NCBI GenBank assembly: GCA_945873065.1
Contig: CAMCBN010000001.1
Location: 1 to 64,000, forward strand
Origin: an uncultured Candidatus Saccharibacteria bacterium
Lineage (GTDB): Bacteria; Patescibacteriota; Saccharimonadia; Saccharimonadales; Saccharimonadaceae
Reading direction: 5' to 3'
Length of the DNA stretch: 64,000 bases
Both the position numbers and the translations under genes were made by a program. Shown here piece by piece: positions 35,322 to 48,777 of the stretch. The notes beneath the pieces are model-generated. The model saw only the letters and a list, made by a program, of their open reading frames with translations. It searched no databases and had not been told where the DNA came from. Each line of letters begins with the position of its first letter. Positions within the stretch are counted from its first letter, which is position 1.

Positions 35322-35855
35322 ATGCTCAACAGGGGGGGTAAATCAGGTAGACCAACGATTCAATATCAATCTTCCGACCCTTCGTTATCGCCCCTATTAA
35401 AACACATCATGCGAGATAGTAGACGACACCCTCACCTCGCGCTACTCACACTTCAGGCTAAAGAAACCTTCTTGTGGAACTACCCTACATGCACGATTGT
35501 CTACAACCCCAATGGCCCGGATGCCGCACCTCATCTACTACACGAGTATGGACACGCTCTACTGCAACACGCTGGCTACAGTCGGGATGTCGAGCTCATT
35601 GCCATGGAACGTGCTGCATGGGATCAAGCTCTCATCCTAGGATGGCGATGGAACATCCCGATCTCAGATAATCTCGTCGAATCAGCGCTAGACACCTACC
35701 GCGACTGGTTGCATGCTAGATCACTTTGCCCACGATGCGGTGCTACTGGCATCCAGCGAGTAAACGGTATCTATAACTGTTTGGCTTGCTATACCCAATG
35801 GCGAACTAATGCCGCTACGACCTGTCGTCTACGCCGCCGAGTCATCGCATCATAG
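35322..35855 (+). CDS. small HExxH metallopeptidase-like protein with zinc ribbon
   Basis: A 177-aa soluble protein. The HEYGHALLQH segment near residue 75 is a zinc-metallopeptidase HExxH motif, and an acidic helix with ELIAMERAAWDQA downstream may give the third ligand. The C-terminal 40 residues carry two cysteine pairs (CPRCG and CLAC), a zinc ribbon. The fold resembles small gluzincins; the substrate is unknown. TATACT (35307-35312) ends 9 bases before the ATG, with no Shine-Dalgarno sequence. Confidence 0.7.
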   Translation: MLNRGGKSGRPTIQYQSSDPSLSPLLKHIMRDSRRHPHLALLTLQAKETFLWNYPTCTIVYNPNGPDAAPHLLHEYGHALLQHAGYSRDVELIAMERAAWDQALILGWRWNIPISDNLVESALDTYRDWLHARSLCPRCGATGIQRVNGIYNCLACYTQWRTNAATTCRLRRRVIAS

Positions 35856-35908
35856 GCACCCAGCACGTCAACAACACGCCAAGTACATGAATAATGGACA
35901 ATGGAATA

Positions 35909-35946
35909 AAATACGACACTCCTTTCAACTGAGTGTCGTATTTTTG
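35909..35946 (+). terminator. terminator of the metallopeptidase gene
   Basis: AATACGACACTC and GAGTGTCGTATT form a 12-bp stem around a 9-base loop, followed by TTTTTG. Confidence 0.88.
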
Positions 35947-36067
35947 ATATAAAACCCAAAATAATCGCTAATTTTAATTAAGTTATGTTATCTATCACCC
36001 TCATTTGTTTTTTGTGTTAATTATGTTCACTACGCGAACTCAACCATTCTAGTTCTAGGCAATACGG

Positions 36068-36277
36068 CTACGCCGCCAACACGACATTTGGTTTTTTCGT
36101 TCGACGCGAAATACGACCACCCTTCGCACCAGCTATACGAGCCAATTGCGGATTAGCAGCGAAACCACCAGTGCGTCCATTCTTACCACCCTTCGCACCA
36201 ATCTTGGCATAAAAGTTAGGATCTTTTGCGATGTTTTTTTGTGCGGCCTTGAGACCGCCGGCCTTTGTTCCCGCCAT
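36068..36277 (-). CDS. KGG-repeat (Con-10-like) small basic protein
   Basis: A 69-aa basic, Gly-rich protein with two KGG motifs (IGAKGGKNGRTGG and IAGAKGGRISRR), as in the stress-induced Con-10/GsiB-like group, and the alternation AxNPQLARIAG. Members are often induced in stress or stationary phase; the mechanism is unknown. AAGGAG lies 7 bases before the ATG. The leader is about 90 bases and contains two hairpins, and a strong promoter is present. Confidence 0.75.
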   Translation of the reverse strand: MAGTKAGGLKAAQKNIAKDPNFYAKIGAKGGKNGRTGGFAANPQLARIAGAKGGRISRRTKKPNVVLAA

Positions 36278-36342
36278 AGGATTCTCCTTTTATATATTTT
36301 TACAGAGGTGACATTACGACCAAGTTGTAATGAATCCCCGCT

Positions 36343-36402
36343 ACATATCATATGTGATATGTAATACATTTTTAATATAGCATCCCACTTGTGTTTTGTC
36401 AA
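36343..36402 (-). promoter_or_regulatory. promoter and palindromic leader of the KGG gene
   Basis: On the minus strand TTGACA (complement 36397-36402), 17 bases and TATATT (36374-36379) form a near-consensus promoter. About 12 bases further the leader carries the palindrome ACATATCA-TATG-TGATATGT (36343-36362), which could be an operator or a hairpin, and then CATTAC paired with GTAATG. Confidence 0.65.
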
Positions 36403-36438
36403 CGTTTACATGAGCATTTTTAAGTTGTATTATTACCA

Positions 36439-36467
36439 TTGCATTTATCTCGCCTATGCTATATACT
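36439..36467 (+). promoter_or_regulatory. promoter of the candidate small RNA
   Basis: TTGCAT, 17 bases, TATACT. No start codon follows before the terminator at 36550. Confidence 0.6.
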
Positions 36468-36473
36468 GAAAAT

Positions 36474-36582
36474 AGCTTTGGTTAGAGCCTACCCCCAACC
36501 GAAGTCCACCACAACAATTCTCGTCTACTGCGAGTTTCGAGAATAAATTAAAAGACCACCAGTTTGTCGGTGGTCTTTTATC
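36474..36582 (+). ncRNA. candidate small RNA, about 109 nt
   Basis: A good promoter leads into a stretch with no ATG and three hairpins. CTTTGGTT pairs with AACCGAAG, ATTCTCG with CGAGAAT, and AAAAGACCACC with GGTGGTCTTTT, which is followed by A and is a rho-independent terminator. It does not match 6S, SRP or other RNAs that I know. It lies between the KGG gene and the 5S end of the rRNA region. Confidence 0.55.
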
Positions 36583-36964
36583 AAATGTTGGCTATTTTAT
36601 AAATAAATCTTGAGACTACAACAGGTAATTTCCCACAAAAGGAGCACTCTCGAATCGCTAAAAGGCTGTCAGAGGCGGGTAAAACACTGTCCAGAGGTTC
36701 TTCTCTCCTTTTCATACTGCCATACTGCCATACTGCCCTCCTAGTCCACCCCCGAGCATGATAGCCGTAGGAAATATAAGTATTCTTAGGTTTTTAAGCC
36801 AGGAGAGACAAAGAAGCTCTTAATCACACCTTCTACTGTATCCAATTAGTATCTCTTAGCCTAAGCAGCCACTTATAATAGTCTTATTTGTACTTTATCT
36901 GAACTTTATCAAACCTAATCACCAAAATTAGAGCATGGCACCATGCCATCTTATCTCACCTAAA
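36583..36964. other. intergenic region without a convincing gene
   Basis: About 380 bases between the candidate small RNA and the rRNA terminator. I see no open frame with a ribosome-binding site. A short tandem repeat, three copies of CATACTGC, lies at 36713-36736. I looked for SRP RNA here and did not find its conserved loop. Confidence 0.5.
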
Positions 36965-37001
36965 CAAAAGAAAAGAGACTTCCTACTTGGAAGTCTCTTT
37001 T
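36965..37001 (-). terminator. terminator of the 23S-5S unit
   Basis: AAAAGAGACTTCC and GGAAGTCTCTTTT form a 13-bp perfect stem around a 5-base loop, 5 bases past the 5S end on the minus strand. Confidence 0.9.
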
Positions 37002-37005
37002 ATAA

Positions 37006-37115
<110 letters not shown>

Positions 37116-37286
37116 TAAGGCTTTGCTCCTCTAAAGGTTCCGTACAGGCAACCTGGGAAAAGCCTCACTACGATGTCCACACACGGTATATGAATTATCA
37201 ACGATCAACGGTGGTGTTACACACCAATCGCTAGTTAAGTCTACCTTATCCAAGCATACTAATGCAAGCATTAGCTCCTTGGATAA

Positions 37287-40405
<3,119 letters not shown>

Positions 40406-40825
40406 ACTTAACTAGCAATTGGCATATACCAACTGTTAGTGCCGTCAATCGTTAATTTTCTTACATCACCAAATTGTTAAAAAACTGCGCTTTTTTATTT
40501 AAGCGCACACTCACACACACCGATCTAAACGATGTACCGTTATCTGCGCTCAAACTCACAACTTTATCTATTGTACCACCCAACATACTTACTGTAAAGT
40601 AGTTTTCGTTGTGTTTTCTACGATACGATCTCACCCTATTCGTATCACCCATTTCCCTATAGCCAGAGGTTCTCTCGAACGTTCGCTCACTGAAGTAGAT
40701 TATAGCAGTACACGGTGACTTTTTGCAAGAGAGTTTTTCTAATTTTTTGGTGAATAATTTACATCATTTAATAATTCGTTGTTTTTGCTATTAAAAAATC
40801 CCCATTCATCCAAATGAGGTTTACT

Positions 40826-40902
40826 TGGTGGGCGCTGAGGGACTTGAACCCCCGACCCTCTCGGTGTAAACGAGATGCTCTAGCCAACTGAGCTAAGCGC
40901 CC
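40826..40902 (-). tRNA. tRNA-Val (anticodon TAC)
   Basis: The minus strand folds as GGGCGCT at the acceptor, TAGCTCAGTTGGCTAGAGC in the D arm, the anticodon loop TTTACAC within CTCGT/ACGAG, GGGTTCAAGTCCC in the T arm, and an encoded CCA end. Confidence 0.96.
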
Positions 40903-40948
40903 AATAGTTATACAGAAGGCAACAAACATGTTACAAACTACTGCAATA

Positions 40949-41025
40949 TGGTGGGCGATGAGGGACTTGAACCTCCGACCTCGTCATTATCAGTGACGCG
41001 CTCTAACCAGCTGAGCTAATCGCCC
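40949..41025 (-). tRNA. tRNA-Ile (anticodon GAT)
   Basis: Acceptor GGGCGAT, D arm with AGCTCAGCTGGTTAGAGC, anticodon loop CTGATAA between CGTCA and TGACG, T arm GAGGTTCAAGTCCCTC, and an encoded CCA end. Confidence 0.96.
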
Positions 41026-41114
41026 ATTCTTGCGCTGCCGCTGTTATTACCCTGACGCCAGCTCAATAAATTGGTGGAGTGGAGTGGACGTAAGCCCATT
41101 CCACCCCATGCATT

Positions 41115-41191
41115 TGGTGGAGATACAGGGACTCAAACCCTGGACCCCCTGCTTGCAAAGCAGGTGCTCTAATCAACTGAGCTATATCCCC
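41115..41191 (-). tRNA. tRNA-Ala (anticodon TGC)
   Basis: Acceptor GGGGATA, D arm with AGCTCAGTTGATTAGAGC, anticodon loop TTTGCAA between CCTGC and GCAGG, T arm CAGGGTTTGAGTCCCTG, and an encoded CCA end. It is the first gene of the tRNA-23S-5S unit. Confidence 0.96.
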
Positions 41192-41226
41192 GCTCATAAC
41201 TTTCTACCTCGTGTAGAACTTCTCTT

Positions 41227-41255
41227 ATTCTACCCCATGTACAACAAAATAACAA
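41227..41255 (-). promoter_or_regulatory. promoter of the tRNA-Ala/Ile/Val-23S-5S unit
   Basis: On the minus strand TTGTTA (complement 41250-41255), 17 bases and TAGAAT (41227-41232) lie about 35 bases upstream of tRNA-Ala. Together with the terminator after 16S this suggests that 23S is transcribed separately from 16S. Confidence 0.55.
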
Positions 41256-41271
41256 GTGGTATACTAGATAT

Positions 41272-41505
41272 ATGCAATATACATTTAGTTGGGGATCCTT
41301 TTTTCTTGGGATCGTTATATTGATTATTAGTGCTTGCGTCGTAGTATGGCACCAGAAGCTAGCCGACAACCTTGGTGATGGTGTCAGTGACTACGGACGT
41401 TATCAGATGTGGGGACTGATTGGTTGCGGGATTGGACTCCTGGTTATGACCAGCATCCACACTATGATCATGCGTGCTGTTTTAGGGCTATTTTTCAACT
41501 TTTAG
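41272..41505 (+). CDS. small two-helix membrane protein inside the rRNA region
   Basis: A 77-aa protein with two membrane helices (about 8-27 and 48-70) joined by a polar loop (HQKLADNLGDGVSDYGRY). I do not recognise a family. It points against the rRNA genes, between 16S and tRNA-Ala. TATACT (41260-41265) ends 6 bases before the ATG, so the mRNA should be leaderless, and a terminator follows at 41551. The complete unit of promoter, frame and terminator supports a real gene. Confidence 0.65.
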   Translation: MQYTFSWGSFFLGIVILIISACVVVWHQKLADNLGDGVSDYGRYQMWGLIGCGIGLLVMTSIHTMIMRAVLGLFFNF

Positions 41506-41550
41506 GTAGATCACTGCTCCTTGTTTTGAGCCCAATAAAGCACTGTTGTT

Positions 41551-41582
41551 TATACGACAACGATATAAGTTGTCGTATTTAC
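41551..41582 (+). terminator. terminator of the small membrane protein gene
   Basis: TACGACAAC and GTTGTCGTA pair around a 7-base loop and are followed by TTTACT. Confidence 0.7.
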
Positions 41583-41604
41583 TAACGTCAAGATGAGTCT
41601 ATAA

Positions 41605-41637
41605 ACAAAATAAAAACCACTCTGTCTGAGTGGTTTA
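41605..41637 (-). terminator. terminator after 16S rRNA
   Basis: AAACCACTC and GAGTGGTTT pair around a 5-base loop; on the minus strand TTTTTATTTTG follows. It stands about 155 bases past the 16S 3' end and would stop 16S transcription before the tRNA genes. Confidence 0.8.
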
Positions 41638-41791
41638 CTTAACAACTTAGTTGTGCAATCCTCACCGACAGTGTCGTTATAGCTTTGTCTCACCCCAAGG
41701 GGCTGATGTAAATATGTAAGCTCGGCATATTTACGAGACCGACCTAGCTCTCTTGACACTTTCGCGATCAAGAGGCATTCAAACTCCCTAG

Positions 41792-43267
<1,476 letters not shown>

Positions 43268-43398
43268 AGATGCTTCCCTTACGTGGGAAGCGTCTATACT
43301 CAAAATAGACTGACGATGATTATTGCACAACTAAATTGTTAAGATTCAACGATCTAACTGCTACCGATGTTTATCTTTCGCAACCAGAACTAGAACTA

Positions 43399-43427
43399 AT
43401 CATAGCGTATTTTGTGCGGGGGGTCAA
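43399..43427 (-). promoter_or_regulatory. 16S rRNA promoter
   Basis: On the minus strand TTGACC (complement 43422-43427), 17 bases and TATGAT (43399-43404). The leader to 16S is about 125 bases. Confidence 0.7.
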
Positions 43428-43531
43428 CACTTTTCTGCAATTATCTTGTCGCAAAAAAGACAACAAGCACTCCGCCCGGTACACCACCAGACAACGAGCG
43501 CTGATATCGCCATCAAGTACCTTATCTAAAG

Positions 43532-43575
43532 TAGCATCGGTGTTTTAGGCTCTCTGTACCAAAACACCGATGCTA
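43532..43575 (-). terminator. long hairpin after the PAP2-like gene
   Basis: TAGCATCGGTGTTTT and AAAACACCGATGCTA form a 15-bp perfect stem around a 14-base loop. The T run after it is weak in either direction, so it may be a terminator of the leftward gyrB-gyrA-PAP2 unit or a structured boundary element before the rRNA promoter. Confidence 0.55.
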
Positions 43576-43623
43576 TCAAAACAACAGACACCTTAGGTCA
43601 GTATATTTTTCAGAATTACCGAT

Positions 43624-44058
43624 TTATCTTGTTGCAAAAAAGACGATCAAGCCGACAGCTGTTCCTAATATTGCCCCGACACACACTTCTAGGGGGGTGT
43701 GCCCCTGTGCAGCACGTGGCAACGGGATATCAAGCTGTTCTTTTTGGATGATTTGCTGAACCGCGACACCCTGCTCGCCTGATGAGCGACGCACTTTAAC
43801 TGCATCGTAACAAATTATCAATATAAGTAGTGTAGCTAGCCCAACAATTGGCGATTGTATTCCCTCGTGCAGTACTAATAGCCACCAGACCGACACCGAC
43901 GTGGCAGTATGCGAACTAGGCATACCACCCGATATAAACAATTGATGGTAAAAATCACGCGCGCTTCCCCGCGACAAAGCGATCGTCAGCTTGATAATAT
44001 GCGCCATCAGCCAACTAATGGCGATTGCAACAATATACGGTGATATATACCAAGGCAT
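43624..44058 (-). CDS. divergent PAP2 family (DUF212) membrane protein
   Basis: A 144-aa membrane protein with the DUF212 motifs SGGMPSSHTA near residue 43, YDAVKVRRSSGEQG near 84 and GHTPLEVCVGA near 118. These resemble the acid-phosphatase core of PAP2 lipid phosphatases. The substrate is unknown, perhaps a prenyl or phospholipid phosphate. It starts 6 bases after gyrA. Confidence 0.85.
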   Translation of the reverse strand: MPWYISPYIVAIAISWLMAHIIKLTIALSRGSARDFYHQLFISGGMPSSHTATSVSVWWLLVLHEGIQSPIVGLATLLILIICYDAVKVRRSSGEQGVAVQQIIQKEQLDIPLPRAAQGHTPLEVCVGAILGTAVGLIVFFATR

Positions 44059-44064
44059 AGCCTG

Positions 44065-46578
44065 TTATTCCTTATCCTCACTATTATCTGATTCACGAAC
44101 GATACCGATCGACGACACGATATCATCAGCTGCAAGGCGCATGATCCGCACCCCTTGCGTAGTACGACCGAGCTGCGGGATATCTTTGAGCGAGACTCGA
44201 ATCGTCTGACCATTTTGGCTAATCAGAAGCGCTTCAGTCGCGTCCTGCTCTAATGTTTGCACTGTAGTAATCGGACCAGTCTTGGCCGTAACTACCGCCG
44301 CCTTGATACCGACACCACCACGTTTATGACATGGGAAGTTTGACACCTTCGTCACTTTGCCGTAGCCGTTTTGGCTCATCACTAGCAACCGCTGGCTAGC
44401 GCTAGTCACCACATCCATCCCCACGACTGTGTCATCAGGACGGAGCCGGACACCTCGTACGCCACGTGCTGCTCTACCCATGGGGCGACACTCTTCTTCA
44501 TTAAAACGAACAGCCTGACCAGCGGATGTTGAGATAATTACATCATTACTACCAGATGTCTGCTTAATCCAACGTAGCTCATCACCATCGTCAAGTTTGA
44601 TAGTAATCAATCCGTTAGTGCGGATATTATCATAATCGGCAAGTGATGTCTTTTTTACTGTACCTTTAGTCGTCGCCATGAACAGGTATCCATCACTACT
44701 GGCATCCTTGGCGCGATTAATAATTGATGTAATTTTCTCTTCAGGTTGGAGTTGTAACAGATTAACCGCCGCTACACCCTTGGCGCTCAAACTGGCTGCT
44801 GGCACTTCATAGGCCTTAAGCCGGAAAACTCGACCCTTGTTGGTAAAGAACAGGAGCCAATCATGCGTACTCGCTGGTATTAACTGATCGATCACGTCTT
44901 CTTCTTTAGTCGACATACCACGCTTACCCTTGCCGCCACGATTTTGTCGACGATAATCACTGATTAGTGTACGCTTGATATAATTTTCTGTTGTAAGAAT
45001 TATAACGGCATCTTCATCTGGGATAAGCTCTTCATCAGAGAACTTACCAAGCTCATGGTTGATAATTTTACTACGACGCTCATCGCCGTACTTGTCCTTC
45101 ATAGCGAGTAGCTCTTCCTTGACGACGCGCAATATTTCATTTTCGTCCGCCAGGATCGCTTCTAACTTGGCGATCAATTCATGTAGTTGTCTGAGCTCAT
45201 CCTCAATTTTATCGCGCTCTAACCCCTGTAAACGGCGCAATTGCATCGCCAAAATCGCTGCCGCTTGGATTTCCGATAAGCCAAAGCGCTTCATCAAACG
45301 GATATTGGCATCGTCATAACTCTCGCGGATGGTCTTGATCACTTCATCGATATTGTCGAGGGCGATCTTGAGCCCCTCGAGGATATGTGCCCGCTCCTTG
45401 GCCTTGCGTAGATCGAACTCAGTTCGTCGACGGATCACGCTTCGACGGTGCCTGATGAACTCATCGAGAATCTCCTTCAGTCCCAAGATTTTTGGCTGTT
45501 TACCACCGTTAACAAGCGCCAATACGTTATAGTGAAACGACGTTTGCAAGCCGGTCAGTTTGTATAGTTGGTTGAGAATCTTTTTCGGGTAAGCATCCTT
45601 CTTCAACTCGACGACGACCCGGACCTTGCCACGTGCACTTTCATCGCGGGCATCGGCGATATGCGTCAATTTCTTGGCAATAACCAGTTCGCGGACCTTA
45701 TCGACGAAGCCTTCTTTACTCATACCATACGGTACCTCTGTAATAACGATACTGTAGCGACCATTTTTGCGCTCCTCGATATTCGCCACGGCACGGATCG
45801 TTACCGAACCGCGCCCCGTTTCATAGGCCTGGCGCATCGGCGCGCCGCCATAAACCTCAGCACCAGTCGGAAAATCCGGGCCTTTAATATGCCTGAGCAG
45901 CTCATCTAGCGTAATGTCTGGGTTATCGATCTGCGCCACAGTAGCATCAACCACTTCACCGAGATTATGCGGTGGAATATTTGTCGCCATACCGACCGCG
46001 ATGCCCATCTGACCATTCAATAAGATATTTGGTACTGCTGATGGCAAAACGTACGGTTCCTTCTTGGTGCCATCAAAGTTGTCACGAAAATCAACTGTCT
46101 CTTTTTCGATATCAGTTAGGAGCTCGGCGCCAATTTTATCCATTCGCGCCTCAGTATAACGCGGCGCTGCCGCTTCATCGCCATCCATTGAGCCAAAGTT
46201 ACCTTGACCTTCTACTAGCGTATAGCGCATTTTCCATGGCTGCGCTAAGTTGACCATCGAGTCGTAGATTGATGAATCACCGTGTGGGTGGTAATTTCCC
46301 ATCACCTCACCAACGATCTTCGCCGATTTAACAGTGGCATGCGGCGCCCGCCAACCATTTTTATCCATCGCATACAAAATACGACGATTAACCGGCTTCA
46401 GCCCGTCGCGCACATCTGGCAGCGCTCGATCAATAATCACCGACATCGAGTATTTGAGGAACGAATCCTCCATCACACTTTCGACAGTTAGCTTCTCGAT
46501 GCCCTGCTCTGGGGTTTCATTGTCGATAATCTCCATTTCTGGCACTTCGTTTTGCTTATTATTTTCATTATCCGCCAT
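44065..46578 (-). CDS. gyrA: DNA gyrase subunit A
   Basis: The 837-aa breakage-reunion subunit. The active-site tyrosine is in APRYTEARM near residue 125; the quinolone-determining region ([13 protein letters not shown]) is just before it. The coiled-coil ([18 protein letters not shown]) and six-bladed C-terminal domain with a GyrA box ([12 protein letters not shown]) are present, which supports gyrase rather than topoisomerase IV. It lies 9 bases after gyrB. Confidence 0.96.
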   Translation of the reverse strand: MADNENNKQNEVPEMEIIDNETPEQGIEKLTVESVMEDSFLKYSMSVIIDRALPDVRDGLKPVNRRILYAMDKNGWRAPHATVKSAKIVGEVMGNYHPHGDSSIYDSMVNLAQPWKMRYTLVEGQGNFGSMDGDEAAAPRYTEARMDKIGAELLTDIEKETVDFRDNFDGTKKEPYVLPSAVPNILLNGQMGIAVGMATNIPPHNLGEVVDATVAQIDNPDITLDELLRHIKGPDFPTGAEVYGGAPMRQAYETGRGSVTIRAVANIEERKNGRYSIVITEVPYGMSKEGFVDKVRELVIAKKLTHIADARDESARGKVRVVVELKKDAYPKKILNQLYKLTGLQTSFHYNVLALVNGGKQPKILGLKEILDEFIRHRRSVIRRRTEFDLRKAKERAHILEGLKIALDNIDEVIKTIRESYDDANIRLMKRFGLSEIQAAAILAMQLRRLQGLERDKIEDELRQLHELIAKLEAILADENEILRVVKEELLAMKDKYGDERRSKIINHELGKFSDEELIPDEDAVIILTTENYIKRTLISDYRRQNRGGKGKRGMSTKEEDVIDQLIPASTHDWLLFFTNKGRVFRLKAYEVPAASLSAKGVAAVNLLQLQPEEKITSIINRAKDASSDGYLFMATTKGTVKKTSLADYDNIRTNGLITIKLDDGDELRWIKQTSGSNDVIISTSAGQAVRFNEEECRPMGRAARGVRGVRLRPDDTVVGMDVVTSASQRLLVMSQNGYGKVTKVSNFPCHKRGGVGIKAAVVTAKTGPITTVQTLEQDATEALLISQNGQTIRVSLKDIPQLGRTTQGVRIMRLAADDIVSSIGIVRESDNSEDKE

Positions 46579-46587
46579 ATCGCCTCC

Positions 46588-48579
46588 TTAAAAGTCCAGA
46601 TCATCCAGGTTAACTTTACTTGCATTGGTCTGGATAAAGTTTTTGCGTAGCTCCACACCTTGCCCCATCAACTTCGTGAAAATCGCATCTGCTTTTTCTG
46701 CATCCTCAATATTCACCCGCACCAAGGTTCGATTCGCCGGGTTCATCGTCGTCTCCCACAACTGAGCCGCGTCCATCTCGCCCAGACCCTTAAAGCGTTG
46801 CTGAGCAGTAAAACCAGCCTGCTTGAAGCGCTCAGCCGACTCATCGATCTTCGTACCAGCTGCTTTGCGCTCTTCAATTCGCTTCGCCAGCGTCTTCTCT
46901 AGTGCAACCTCGTCATACACATATTCAATTTTACGATTACTGCCAGTGCCCTTGATAAGGCCAAACAGCGGCGGTTTCGCTAGGTAAACATGCCCGGCCT
47001 CGATCACTTCCGACATATAGCGGAAGAAAAAGGTCATTAATAGCGTCGAAATGTGCGCGCCGTCAACATCAGCATCGGTCATAAAGACAATCTTATCGTA
47101 ACGGAGGCCATTGATATCGAACTGATCGCCAATACCAACTCCCATCGCCTTGATCAGCGAAACAATTTCAGCATTGGCAAACATCTTATCCAGCCGCGCC
47201 CGTTCGGTATTAAGTACTTTACCGCGCAGCGACAAAATCGCCTGAATTTTTGAATCGCGACCTTCTTTTGCCGAACCAGCGGCCGAATTACCCTCAACGA
47301 TAAACAACTCGCATTCTTTACGGTTGCGCGATGAACAATCTGTTAATTTTGACGGCAAATTAAGCCCCTCAAATGCACCTTTACGGATCACATTGTCGCG
47401 CGCTGCCCTGGCAGCCTTACGCGCCCGGGCCGCGAGTAGTGCCTTGCTGACAATTTTTTTGGCTACTGCCGGATTTTCCTCAAGGTAATACGAGAAATAC
47501 TCGCTCATAACCTGATCAACATAACGCCGAACCTCAGGATTGCCTAATTTATTCTTCGTCTGCCCTTCAAACTGTGGATCGGGCAGCTTGACCAGGATCA
47601 CCGCCGTCAAGCCCTCGCGAATATCATCACCCGAAAGATTACTCTCTTTTTCCTTAAGTAGATTATTTTTGCGAGCATAATCATTTATCACCCGCGTCAA
47701 CGCCGAGCGGAAACCAACTAAATGCGTACCACCATCAGGGGTCAGAACGTTGTTAGCAAAAGGACGTATAGTCTCAACGTAAGTATCATTATACTGTACC
47801 GCCACCTCGACCATCGAGTCTTCAACTTGTTTCTCTACATAAAATATATCTTCACTAAGGACTTCTTTGCCAACATTAAGGCTCTTGACATAGCTACGAA
47901 TACCACCTTCAAAATAAAAAGCCTGCCGTTGTTTTGTCCGCTCATCATAAACGGTGGCGTAAACACCCTTTGTGAGGTAAGCTTGGTGCTTGAGGTAATT
48001 GACTACCCATTTATAGTCAAACTCTGTCGTTTCTTTGAAAATCGTCTCATCTGGATAAAATACTACCCGTGTGCCATCAGGACGATCGGCTTTACCGAGT
48101 TTTTTCAGAGGTAAAGTAGTGCGTCCGCGCTCGAACTCTATACGATAAAGTTGCCCATTGCGCACCACTTCTGCTGCTAAACGACTCGACAGCGCATTAA
48201 CCACGCTCGAACCCACCCCATGCAAACCAGACGATACCTTGTAACCACCACCGCCAAATTTACCACCAGCATGCAGCACAGTTAGCACTGTCTCGAGTGT
48301 ACTCAAACCTGTCTTGGGATGTTTATCTACCGGGATACCACGACCATCATCGGTCACCATCAGGCCACCATCAGCTAAAATCCGTACATCGACTCGCGAG
48401 GCAAAACCAGCGATCGCTTCATCGATCGAGTTATCAGCAATCTCCTTAATCAGATGATGAATACCATCGTAGCCAGTGCTACCGATGTACATCCCAGGGC
48501 GCTTACGGACTGGCTCGAGCCCTTCTAATACTTGGATTTGTGAACCGTCGTACGATTCAGCGTTAGTTCGTTTACTCAT
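46588..48579 (-). CDS. gyrB: DNA gyrase subunit B
   Basis: The 663-aa ATPase subunit. The GHKL ATP-binding site includes EIADNSIDEA and DDGRGIPVD, then GGGYKVSSGLHGVGSSVVNAL. The TOPRIM domain has VEGNSAAGSAKEGRD and FMTDADVDGAHI. The C-terminus FKGLGEMDAAQLWETTM is typical. A promoter (TTGCCC, 18 bases, TACAAT) is upstream, followed by gyrA and the PAP2-like gene. Confidence 0.97.
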   Translation of the reverse strand: MSKRTNAESYDGSQIQVLEGLEPVRKRPGMYIGSTGYDGIHHLIKEIADNSIDEAIAGFASRVDVRILADGGLMVTDDGRGIPVDKHPKTGLSTLETVLTVLHAGGKFGGGGYKVSSGLHGVGSSVVNALSSRLAAEVVRNGQLYRIEFERGRTTLPLKKLGKADRPDGTRVVFYPDETIFKETTEFDYKWVVNYLKHQAYLTKGVYATVYDERTKQRQAFYFEGGIRSYVKSLNVGKEVLSEDIFYVEKQVEDSMVEVAVQYNDTYVETIRPFANNVLTPDGGTHLVGFRSALTRVINDYARKNNLLKEKESNLSGDDIREGLTAVILVKLPDPQFEGQTKNKLGNPEVRRYVDQVMSEYFSYYLEENPAVAKKIVSKALLAARARKAARAARDNVIRKGAFEGLNLPSKLTDCSSRNRKECELFIVEGNSAAGSAKEGRDSKIQAILSLRGKVLNTERARLDKMFANAEIVSLIKAMGVGIGDQFDINGLRYDKIVFMTDADVDGAHISTLLMTFFFRYMSEVIEAGHVYLAKPPLFGLIKGTGSNRKIEYVYDEVALEKTLAKRIEERKAAGTKIDESAERFKQAGFTAQQRFKGLGEMDAAQLWETTMNPANRTLVRVNIEDAEKADAIFTKLMGQGVELRKNFIQTNASKVNLDDLDF

Positions 48580-48630
48580 TTACATCCCTTAAAATTATAT
48601 TAGGTCATTCAGATAACAATACACCGTGCT

Positions 48631-48660
48631 ATTGTATCACATAGAGCTGCTTTAGGGCAA
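48631..48660 (-). promoter_or_regulatory. gyrB promoter
   Basis: On the minus strand TTGCCC (complement 48655-48660), 18 bases and TACAAT (48631-48636), with the extended-10 TGTGA in front. The leader is about 45 bases. Confidence 0.55.
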
Positions 48661-48700
48661 AATACCTGGCCAAACGAGCTATTATTGTTCTATAAATTCG

Positions 48701-48729
48701 TTGCATTGTCGACGACGTATTGCTACAAT
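48701..48729 (+). promoter_or_regulatory. promoter of the LPHTG surface protein
   Basis: TTGCAT, 17 bases, TACAAT. The leader is about 40 bases. Confidence 0.6.
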
Positions 48730-48777
48730 AGCTGTATAAAATTAACACTATTACAATAGATATCTCGGGGGTATATC

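Noticed and set aside
36713-36736. Three tandem CATACTGC units as a possible CRISPR or iteron
   Set aside because: The units are adjacent without spacers and only 24 bases long; a simple tandem slip.
36600-36960. SRP RNA (ffs)
   Set aside because: TGTTTTACC on the minus strand recalled SRP RNA, but the conserved GGAAGG-type helix 8 loop is missing here and elsewhere in the window.
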